This document shows, in pieces, positions 1 through 6,485 of a DNA stretch of 18,424 nucleotides. This DNA is from JAJBWD01 sp041821285. Its GTDB lineage: Bacteria; Bacillota; Clostridia; Clostridiales; Clostridiaceae. The position numbers and the translations under genes are program-made. The notes beneath the pieces were generated by a model that was not told the origin of the DNA, did no database searches, and worked only from the letters and a program-made list of their open reading frames with translations. Each line of letters begins with the position of its first letter. The first letter of the stretch is position 1. The DNA lies in assembly GCA_041821285.1 (NCBI GenBank), contig JBGUER010000044.1, positions 1 to 18,424 on the forward strand, read 5' to 3'.

Positions 1-285
1 ATCACAACCAATTTTTAATCCAGGTCCTTTATTTAAAGTATTTTCTAGATATTTCCTATGAGCTACATCTGCACAATATTCATATCTATCAGTTGCATCA
101 CTATTTAAAAGTTTAATTGTCCCTCTAGCTATTTCTCGTCGTATTGTACGTTCTGATTTACCAATATAAGTAGCAATTTCAGCATTTGAATGTTTTGCTT
201 TCTTTAAAGCTTCTATTTTGTATCTTTCCTGTTCTGTAAGGTATTTATTTTTCCTTGAATTTGTAGTATTATTAACTTGATTCAT
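1..285 (-). CDS. IS30-family transposase, N-terminal part (cut by window edge)
   Basis: An open frame of 95 codons runs from ATG at 285 to the first base of the window without a stop, so only the N-terminus is present. AGGAGG lies 11 bases before the ATG. Residues about 16-55 read as the helix-turn-helix typical of IS30 transposases: an LTEQER start, then AEIATYIGKSERTIRREI, which resembles the family pattern 'IA..LGRS.STISREI'. This domain binds the element's terminal inverted repeats. The DDE catalytic domain would lie beyond position 1. The family call rests on the HTH alone. The element could be intact or decayed outside the window. Confidence 0.75.
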   Translation of the reverse strand, partial: MNQVNNTTNSRKNKYLTEQERYKIEALKKAKHSNAEIATYIGKSERTIRREIARGTIKLLNSDATDRYEYCADVAHRKYLENTLNKGPGLKIGCD

Positions 286-419
286 TTGTTTGATTTCCTC
301 CTATAGGGTTTTGTCGTGATTACACTATATCAGAAATCTTCAAATGAATCATTTTTTTTAGTTATTCGGTCATTTCATTATACAATCTTGCTTTGTGATT
401 AAAGATAAAGAACCTTTAA

Positions 420-448
420 TTGAAAAATCAGAGTATCTAGAGTATAAT
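420..448 (+). promoter_or_regulatory. Sigma-A type promoter of ychF
   Basis: TTGAAA (420-425) is followed by a 17-base spacer and a perfect TATAAT (443-448). Transcription should start near 455, about 37 bases before the ychF ATG. The near-consensus hexamers and ideal spacing make this the clearest promoter in the window. Confidence 0.8.
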
Positions 449-491
449 TTAAAAGAAAATTTAATTATTTAACAGAAAGGAAAATTTAAAT

Positions 492-1589
492 ATGAAATTA
501 GGTATTGTTGGGTTACCAAATGTAGGTAAAAGTACACTTTTTAATGCTATTACTAAAGCCGGCGCAGAGTCAGCTAATTATCCATTTTGTACAATAGAAC
601 CAAATGTAGGTGTAGTTAATGTTCCAGATAAAAGGCTAGATCAATTAGAAGCTATGTACGATTCAAAGAAAAAAGTATATGCTCCTATAGAATTTTATGA
701 TATAGCTGGTCTTGTTAAAGGTGCTAGTAAAGGAGAAGGACTTGGAAATAAGTTTTTAGCCCATATTAGGGAAGTTGCAGCTATTGTACATGTAGTTAGA
801 TGTTTTAACGATGACAATATAGTACATGTTGATGGAAATGTTGATCCTATTCGAGATGTAGAGACTATTAATTTAGAGTTAATATTTGCTGATATGGAAA
901 CTATGGAAAAAAGAATAGAAAAAACTACTAAACTTGCACGTGGTGGAGAAAAAAAAGCTAAACTTGACTTAGAATTAATGGAAAGGATAAAAGAGCATTT
1001 AGAAAAAGGCCTTCCAGTTAGAACTATGGAATTTACTGATGATGAATCAGAAATAGTTAAAGAATTTTTTCTTTTAACCTCAAAGCCAATGTTATATGTA
1101 GCTAATATTTCAGAAGATGATTTAGTTTCTGGAAATGCAGAAAATGAAATGGTTAAAAAATTAAAAATTCACGCTGAAAAAGAAAACTCAGAAGCAGTTA
1201 CAATATCAGCTAGATTAGAAGAAGAACTATCTTCTCTTGAAGAAGATGAAAAATTAGAACTTCTAGAAGAATATAATTTAAAAGAAACTGGTCTTGATAA
1301 ATTAATCCACACAAGTTACAAACTTTTAGGTCTTATGAGTTTTTTAACTGCTGGAAAAGACGAAGTACGGGCTTGGACAATAAAAATTGGGACAAAGGCT
1401 CAAAAGGCTGCAGGGAAAATACATACTGATATTGAAAGAGGATTTATTAGAGCTGAAATAATAAGTTATGATAAATTAATGGAATGCAAAAGTGAGTCAC
1501 TAGCTAAAGAAAAAGGATATTTCAGATTAGAAGGAAAAGAATATATAATGCAAGACGGTGACATAGTAAACTTTAGATTTAATGTATAA
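492..1589 (+). CDS. ychF: Redox-regulated ATPase/GTPase YchF (OLA1 family)
   Basis: This is a full-length 365-residue YchF, the universally conserved Obg-related P-loop NTPase that in characterised members prefers ATP and associates with ribosomes and stress responses. The P-loop GLPNVGKST is at residues 7-15, the switch region has the DIAGLVKGASKGEGLGNKFL signature, and NISE replaces the GTP-specifying NKxD, as is usual in the family. A charged helical, coiled-coil-like segment fills the middle, and the C-terminal ~85 residues form the TGS domain ending in GDIVNFRFNV. An AGAAAGG ribosome binding site precedes the ATG. It is a single-gene unit with its own promoter, and it converges on the Lon-like gene, sharing a terminator hairpin. 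Confidence 0.97.
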   Translation: MKLGIVGLPNVGKSTLFNAITKAGAESANYPFCTIEPNVGVVNVPDKRLDQLEAMYDSKKKVYAPIEFYDIAGLVKGASKGEGLGNKFLAHIREVAAIVHVVRCFNDDNIVHVDGNVDPIRDVETINLELIFADMETMEKRIEKTTKLARGGEKKAKLDLELMERIKEHLEKGLPVRTMEFTDDESEIVKEFFLLTSKPMLYVANISEDDLVSGNAENEMVKKLKIHAEKENSEAVTISARLEEELSSLEEDEKLELLEEYNLKETGLDKLIHTSYKLLGLMSFLTAGKDEVRAWTIKIGTKAQKAAGKIHTDIERGFIRAEIISYDKLMECKSESLAKEKGYFRLEGKEYIMQDGDIVNFRFNV

Positions 1590-1620
1590 AAGCAGATTTT
1601 CATCTGCTTTTATATTTTTT
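1588..1620. terminator. Bidirectional terminator between ychF and the Lon-like gene
   Basis: A perfect 10-bp stem (AAAAGCAGAT, 1588-1597, with its complement 1602-1611) encloses a 4-base loop and is followed on the plus strand by ATATTTTTT. The left arm includes the end of the ychF stop codon, and the loop holds the stop codon of the convergent Lon-like gene. One hairpin therefore serves both genes; the U-tract is better for ychF. Confidence 0.85.
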
Positions 1621-3876
1621 AAATTCATCTTTTATTATAGATTTTAAAGATTTATAAAAGTCATTATAGATCATAATATCCATAGCATCCTCTATAGACT
1701 CTATAGTATATATATGGAAATCCCCTTTTCTAATAGACTCTAATATTTCATCATTTAATATTAATTCATCTTTATTAGATTTAGGAATTAAAACGCCTTT
1801 ATCTTTAACATCTTCAAGTGTGTTGCATACGTTAAAAAATCCTTCTATCTTAGAATTCAATCCACCAACTGGCTGAATTACACCAAATTGATTTATAGAG
1901 CCAGTTACAGCTAAGTTTTGATTAATAGGAACATTGCATATTGCAGAAAGGATACACAGCATCTCGGCTACAGAAGCACTATCCCCATCGATTTTAGAAT
2001 ATATTTGTTCAAAGCATACATGAAAATCTATAGGGATATTTTCATAAGGATTTATTAATGTATTTAAATAGCCTTTCAAAATGCCTAAGGATTTACTATG
2101 AATTTTCCCGCTTAAATTACTTTCCTTTTGAATATCGTATATATTTCCTTCTCCATGACTTATGCTACAAGTTATTTTAATGGGTCTACCTATTTCTTTT
2201 ATGCCTGTATCTATTACAGACAATCCATTTATTTGTCCTATTTTTTTATTTGATAAATCAAATATTATTTTCTTATTTTTATATTCCTTTAATATTTCTT
2301 GCTCTAGATAATTTCCTTCATTTAAAACAGATAATACAGATTTCTTGTAAACTAAGGAATCACCTTTTATTATTGATTGTCCTGAAGATAAGTTTAAAAT
2401 TTTTCTCAATTCATCAATATCTAAGTATAATCGATTTTTGTCATTTGCTTTTTTTGAAAAATATTTTGCAATTTCAAAAATTGCATCACAACTAAAGTCT
2501 AATAGATTATAATTCATTATTTCTCTATGAATTAAATTAGAAAATGATTTCTCGTTTTGCTCATTTATTTCCATGTATGGGTTATTTTCTATTAATATTT
2601 TAAATAAATTTTCAAAATCTTTATCCAAATCTTTAAGAACATAATATGATTCTAAATCACCAATTAAAATTAATTGTTCATTTATCACGATTTTTTCTAT
2701 TTCTAAATTTTTTATTGGAAGTATATCTAAAAATTTTTTTGTATATTCATTTTCTATTCTACCGGTTCTAAAAGATTTTATTAATTTTTGATAAGAAGAC
2801 TGATAAGATAATAGATCTTTTAACCGTACTATTAAACACCCAGTATCTGCTTTTAACAAGGAACCTTCTTTAATGTATGAAACATCAGTATAATAATTTG
2901 AATTTATATTTTCATATTCAATAAAGCCAAATAAATTATTTGTATTAGGATCATCTTCATAAATAACTCTAGGGTGAGAAATGTTTTCGTTATCTACTAA
3001 AACATTGATTTTATAATTTGAAAACATTTCTTTTATACTTTCCTCAATATCTTCAAAATTAAAAGTTAGAATTGATAGAAGTGTATCTTCTATATATTTA
3101 TATAAATTATTCAAGTAATTTAAAGGCTTTTTTTGATTTTTGAATAGTTCATTGTGATTTTCTTTTAAATCTTTAGTTTTTTCTAAAATATATTTATTAA
3201 AAATAGATTTAAATTTTATTAACCCCTCGTCTTCACTAATTTCGATTTTAGAAATAATATTATCCGATAAATATTTTAAATGTTTAACATTATCAATTAT
3301 AATAGATTTTTTTTCTCTACTTAAATTATTATATTGATTTTCATTCATTTTTTCGCCATCCATAAGAGGCACAAAGGTAAAACCATTTTCCTTTTGGATT
3401 ACTTCAAATTCATATTTATTTGCTTCTATAATGAGTTTATCTATTTCATCATCTTTAATAGTTATTAAACTATCTAAAACATCTTCTTTTTCTTGATTAT
3501 TATTGTAAAAATCTAAAAGTAAATTTTCGTATTCATTTTTAATAGTTTCATTAATTTTTTTTAATAAATTCCCTTTCCCAGTTTCCAATTTCATATATTT
3601 AATTTTTTCTTGTTTTGAATTAGAAAAATAACATATATCTAAAGGACTTTTTTTATTAGCATATGATTTTTCAATAAATAGTTTTAATTTATTTATTGAA
3701 AAATTATAATTATCATCCACTATATATATTCCGAAATTTGACAATTTTGTTTTTGTTACATTTTCTATTTTTTCATATAAACAATCTAATTCTTTAGTGT
3801 TTATTAATTCATTTTCAAAATAAGGATAACATTTAAAATTAAAATTCAGTTCTTTATATTTCAATTCTTCTTTCAT
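1600..3876 (-). CDS. Lon-family (S16) protease, COG1067-like, with degenerate ATPase domain
   Basis: The 758-residue protein matches the LonB/COG1067 layout: an N-terminal AAA-like region, a helical insertion, a LID-like region and a C-terminal Lon protease domain (about 545-745). The protease dyad is intact: Ser633 in DGDSAS and Lys676 in GGLNSKIEGF. Their spacing of 43 equals that of E. coli Lon (S679/K722). The QINGLSV and GRPIKITCS segments are typical of the family. The ATPase part is recognisable by synteny of motifs (GNLLKKI near 102, YEDDPNTNNLFGFIEY near 307-321). However, where Walker A should stand (about 53-61) the sequence is VDDNYNFSI with no GxxGxGKT, and the Walker B acidic position near 351 is Arg. 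It is probably a peptidase without ATP-driven unfolding. The start has AGGAGG seven bases upstream. The gene appears monocistronic. Confidence 0.88.
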   Translation of the reverse strand: MKEELKYKELNFNFKCYPYFENELINTKELDCLYEKIENVTKTKLSNFGIYIVDDNYNFSINKLKLFIEKSYANKKSPLDICYFSNSKQEKIKYMKLETGKGNLLKKINETIKNEYENLLLDFYNNNQEKEDVLDSLITIKDDEIDKLIIEANKYEFEVIQKENGFTFVPLMDGEKMNENQYNNLSREKKSIIIDNVKHLKYLSDNIISKIEISEDEGLIKFKSIFNKYILEKTKDLKENHNELFKNQKKPLNYLNNLYKYIEDTLLSILTFNFEDIEESIKEMFSNYKINVLVDNENISHPRVIYEDDPNTNNLFGFIEYENINSNYYTDVSYIKEGSLLKADTGCLIVRLKDLLSYQSSYQKLIKSFRTGRIENEYTKKFLDILPIKNLEIEKIVINEQLILIGDLESYYVLKDLDKDFENLFKILIENNPYMEINEQNEKSFSNLIHREIMNYNLLDFSCDAIFEIAKYFSKKANDKNRLYLDIDELRKILNLSSGQSIIKGDSLVYKKSVLSVLNEGNYLEQEILKEYKNKKIIFDLSNKKIGQINGLSVIDTGIKEIGRPIKITCSISHGEGNIYDIQKESNLSGKIHSKSLGILKGYLNTLINPYENIPIDFHVCFEQIYSKIDGDSASVAEMLCILSAICNVPINQNLAVTGSINQFGVIQPVGGLNSKIEGFFNVCNTLEDVKDKGVLIPKSNKDELILNDEILESIRKGDFHIYTIESIEDAMDIMIYNDFYKSLKSIIKDEFKKYKSR

Positions 3877-3944
3877 ACTAATCCTCCTAAATTTCCTTAG
3901 TATATTAATATTCTAGATAAGTAGATTTAGGAATATGAAATATA

Positions 3945-3974
3945 AAACACACCTTAAATAAATAAGGTGTGTTT
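3945..3974 (-). terminator. Terminator at the end of the hydrogenase-deoC operon
   Basis: A perfect 12-bp stem (AAACACACCTTA, 3945-3956, with its complement 3963-3974) encloses a 6-base loop. It begins 4 bases after the deoC stop. In the minus direction it is followed by a T-rich stretch (TTTTATATTT). It separates the long operon from the Lon-like gene. Confidence 0.88.
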
Positions 3975-3978
3975 CAAT

Positions 3979-4635
3979 TTAAATATTTTCTATTATTGAA
4001 ATAGATGCAGAGGCACCAATTCTAGAAGCTCCATTTTCTATCATAGTAAGGGCATCTTTTGTAGTTCTAACTCCACCAGAAGCCTTAACACCCATAGAAT
4101 CTCCTACTGTTTTTCTCATAAGAGCAATATCTGATGCTGTAGCTCCACCTTTATTAAATCCAGTTGAAGTTTTAACAAAATTTGCTCCTGCTTCTTTTGC
4201 TAGTTTGCAAACTGTTTCTTTTTCTTCATCAGATAAAAGACATGTTTCTATAATAACTTTTGTTATAGCGTGTCCTTTAGCTTTTTCAACTACTGCTTTT
4301 ATATCTTCTTTTATATATTCATAGTCTTTTTCTTTTAATTTACCAACATTTATTACCATATCAACTTCAGTAGCTCCATTTAAAATAGCCTCTTCAGTTT
4401 CAAATGCTTTAACTTTTGTAGTATTTGCACCTAATGGGAAACCTATTACAGTACAAACTTCAACTGAAGATCCTTTAAGTGCTTCAGCTACTTCTAAAAC
4501 TCTTCCAGGATTTATGCAAACAGAAGCAAAATTGTTTTCAATGGCTTCCTTGCAAATATTTAAAACCTCTTCTTTTGTAGCCTCAGGTTTTAATATAGTA
4601 TGGTCTATCATTTTAGCTAAGTCATTTTTAGTCAT
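3979..4635 (-). CDS. deoC: Deoxyribose-phosphate aldolase
   Basis: The 218-residue enzyme cleaves 2-deoxy-D-ribose 5-phosphate to acetaldehyde and glyceraldehyde 3-phosphate in cytoplasmic deoxynucleoside catabolism. It is a complete class I TIM-barrel aldolase: DHTILKP near the N-terminus, Asp92 in EVDMVINVG, the Schiff-base Lys155 in FVKTSTGF and the second lysine Lys184 in VKASGGVRT. The start at 4635 is chosen because the conserved sequence begins there and AAAGGAG lies at the right distance. A longer frame with start at 4707 would only add residues encoded inside the ferredoxin gene. The first bases overlap the ferredoxin stop (4628-4630), so translation is probably coupled. It is an unusual final gene for a hydrogenase operon; no deoB, pdp or deoD neighbour is present. 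Confidence 0.96.
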   Translation of the reverse strand: MTKNDLAKMIDHTILKPEATKEEVLNICKEAIENNFASVCINPGRVLEVAEALKGSSVEVCTVIGFPLGANTTKVKAFETEEAILNGATEVDMVINVGKLKEKDYEYIKEDIKAVVEKAKGHAITKVIIETCLLSDEEKETVCKLAKEAGANFVKTSTGFNKGGATASDIALMRKTVGDSMGVKASGGVRTTKDALTMIENGASRIGASASISIIENI

Positions 4636-4640
4636 TTTTA
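4621..4640. repeat. Tandem 10-bp duplication at the ferredoxin-deoC junction
   Basis: GTCATTTTTA occurs twice in direct succession (4621-4630 and 4631-4640). On the minus strand this gives ACTAAAAATG twice, and it contains both the ferredoxin stop and the deoC start. The second ATG copy (4625-4623) is out of frame and reaches TAG after one further codon, so only the first can start deoC. Confidence 0.85.
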
Positions 4641-5046
4641 GTCTCCTTTTGTTCGATTTTTTTTGCTGGTGGTTTTGGAGGTAATTTTTTAATAAAACTT
4701 CCTTCAAAAATCAAACTATTTTTATCTGTTGTTACCATTGAATATTCAGTTGACAAAGTTATTGCCTTTTTAGGGCAAAAGTCTGCACAAAATTGACAAA
4801 ATGTACATGACCCCATATTAAATTTCATTGTAACCTTTTGTCCTTCTTCTGTTTTTTCTACAGTTTTCTCTATAGCAGCAGGTGAACAAACCCTAATACA
4901 AATTCCACAACCTATGCATTTATTTTATCAAAAACTAATTTTCCTCTATATCCTTCAGGAGCATCTACTTTTACAGCTGGATATTTTTGAGTAACAGCAG
5001 GTTTAAACAAGCTTTTAACAGCTTCTTCTATATAAGGTAATTTCAT
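4628..5046 (-). pseudogene. Two-[4Fe-4S] ferredoxin-like hydrogenase subunit (MbhN/EchF/NuoI-like), frameshifted
   Basis: Reading from ATG at 5046 (overlapping the small-subunit stop as TAATG) gives 44 residues, then TAG at 4914-4912. Inserting one A in the run at 4923-4926 restores a 139-residue protein. The restored junction reads FDKNKCIGCGIC, a typical start of a cluster motif. The restored protein has two clusters: Cys44/47/50/54 (last Cys followed by Ser, not Pro) and Cys81/84/87/91 (followed by Pro). Homologues pass electrons from soluble ferredoxin to the small subunit at the membrane. The downstream fragment (ATG at 4828 with AAAGG before it) could be re-initiated but would carry only one cluster. 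No canonical slippery heptamer is present. Either a real mutation or a homopolymer sequencing error fits; every other gene of the operon is intact, which favours error or a very recent change. Confidence 0.85.
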
Positions 5047-5486
5047 TATTTTAACCCCCTTTTCTCCTTTAGAATTTCAAGTGACTTTATTATACCATCT
5101 ATCATAGCTTCAGGTTTTGGAGGACACCCAGGAACGGCAACATCTACATGAACCCATTTATCTAGAGGCCCTTCTACACTATAGCTTCCTTTAAAAACAT
5201 TACAAGACATAGGACATGAACCTAGTGAAATTATAACCTTTGGGTCTGGAATTTGAGATATAACTCTAAGCATTCTATCCTTAGTTTGTGAAGTTACAGG
5301 ACCTGTAATAAGAACTATATCAGCATGCTTTGGAGTACCTGTTAATTTAACTCCAAATCTTTCTACATCATATCTTGGTCCTAAAAGGGCTATAAGTTCT
5401 ATATCGCAACCATTGCAAGAACCTGTATTTATATGATATATCCAAGGAGATTTTATTCTACTCTTTTCAACTAATTTATCTAGCAT
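5046..5486 (-). CDS. Group 4 [NiFe]-hydrogenase small subunit (MbhJ/EchC/NuoB-like)
   Basis: The 146-residue protein is the short, single-cluster small subunit typical of energy-converting hydrogenases and complex I. Cys24 and Cys27 (GSCNGCDIE), Cys91 (LGSCP) and Cys121 (PGCPPKPE) are the expected ligands of the proximal [4Fe-4S] cluster. An additional Cys95 follows in CPMSC. There is no Tat signal peptide and no C-terminal ferredoxin extension, unlike uptake hydrogenase small subunits. It should sit between the ferredoxin subunit and the large subunit on the cytoplasmic face of the membrane. GGTGA stands before the ATG. The gene overlaps the ferredoxin gene by one base. Confidence 0.93.
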   Translation of the reverse strand: MLDKLVEKSRIKSPWIYHINTGSCNGCDIELIALLGPRYDVERFGVKLTGTPKHADIVLITGPVTSQTKDRMLRVISQIPDPKVIISLGSCPMSCNVFKGSYSVEGPLDKWVHVDVAVPGCPPKPEAMIDGIIKSLEILKEKRGLK

Positions 5487-5501
5487 TTTATTTCACCGCC
5501 C

Positions 5502-6473
5502 TTAAAATTTTAAATATACTAAAATAATACTAATAAGTGAAAGCACAGTGGGAACAGTCCAAAAGAACTTTAAAGTTTGTTCTACTTTTATTCTTCCAAC
5601 TATTGACCGTACAAATGAAACTGAAACCATTATAACTAAAATTACAGATATTAAAAGCAGTGGAATATTTAAAAATATGTTATTAAAACCTGCTCCTCCG
5701 AAAAATAGAGCAATAAATAAACTTCCCATAATAATCATTTTAGTTGATTGAGTTAATTTGTACAGTGCAAGATATATTCCACTATACTCAACTAATGGTC
5801 CTTCGCATATTTCAGTTTCTGCTTCAGCTACATCAAAAGGAACAACTCCAACCTCCGCAGGAATTATCATTAAGAAAGCTATAGCTGCAGGAATTAAAGC
5901 CCAATTTGAAATCATTAACCCTACAGTACTTTGATATTTAGCTATTTCTGCTAAAGAAAATGTTACATTGCCATTCATAGCCATACCAGCTTTTTTACCA
6001 ACAGCTAAAAATATTAAAACCAAAGGAAGCTCGTATGAAAGCATAGTAACCATTTCTCTTGATATACCAACACTAGCAAATGGAGAACTTGATGAAGAAC
6101 CTCCTATTATCAAAGCTAGAGCAGGAATAGTTATTAGATAAAGAATAACTATTATATCTGCTGTATTACCAACAAATGTAAAACCGAATACTGGTATAAA
6201 TAGTGATATTACAACAACACTAACAAGACCTAAGAATGGAGCCATTAAAAATGCTATTTTTGAAGCTTGCCTTGGTATAATGTTATCTTTCCCAAATAAT
6301 TTAAAAAAATCATAAAAGGGTTGTAATATTGATGGTCCTATTCTTCTTTGCATTCTTGCAACTAATTTTCTATCTATGCCAGATAGCAACAAACCAAAGA
6401 AAAAACAGAATAGAAAACCGGGAAATACTAATACATAAAATGCATCTAATAGTAATTTAATTAAAATATCCAT
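5502..6473 (-). CDS. Membrane anchor subunit, NuoH/MbhM/EchB-like
   Basis: The 323-residue, roughly eight-helix membrane protein is the complex I subunit 1 homologue that joins the hydrogenase arm to the ion-translocating arm. The signature near residues 34-63 (DRKLVARMQRRIGPSILQPF and following Asp/Lys) and the acidic loop near 207-230 (AEVGVVPFDVAEAETEICEG) are the classical NuoH motifs. The acidic loop lines the path from the quinone-site equivalent to the proton channel. No quinone should be used in this hydrogenase class. AGGGGGAT precedes the ATG. Twelve bases separate it from the preceding antiporter gene. Its Mbh counterpart in Pyrococcus lies after the large subunit; here it lies directly after the antiporter module. 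Confidence 0.93.
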   Translation of the reverse strand: MDILIKLLLDAFYVLVFPGFLFCFFFGLLLSGIDRKLVARMQRRIGPSILQPFYDFFKLFGKDNIIPRQASKIAFLMAPFLGLVSVVVISLFIPVFGFTFVGNTADIIVILYLITIPALALIIGGSSSSSPFASVGISREMVTMLSYELPLVLIFLAVGKKAGMAMNGNVTFSLAEIAKYQSTVGLMISNWALIPAAIAFLMIIPAEVGVVPFDVAEAETEICEGPLVEYSGIYLALYKLTQSTKMIIMGSLFIALFFGGAGFNNIFLNIPLLLISVILVIMVSVSFVRSIVGRIKVEQTLKFFWTVPTVLSLISIILVYLKF

Positions 6474-6485
6474 ATTCTATCCCCC

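Noticed and set aside
362..472. Short open frame ending just before ychF, looking like the tail of a gene cut by the IS element
   Set aside because: It contains a near-consensus promoter (420-448), has no ribosome binding site or start, and matches no family I know; chance reading of promoter DNA is simpler.
4636..4707. N-terminal extension of deoC from an upstream ATG
   Set aside because: It lies wholly inside the ferredoxin coding region in another frame, is unlike DeoC N-termini, and the ATG at 4635 has a good ribosome binding site.
4912..4930. Programmed -1 frameshifting in the ferredoxin gene
   Set aside because: No X XXY YYZ slippery heptamer in the zero frame, no clear downstream stem or upstream stimulator; kept only as a remote option in the finding.
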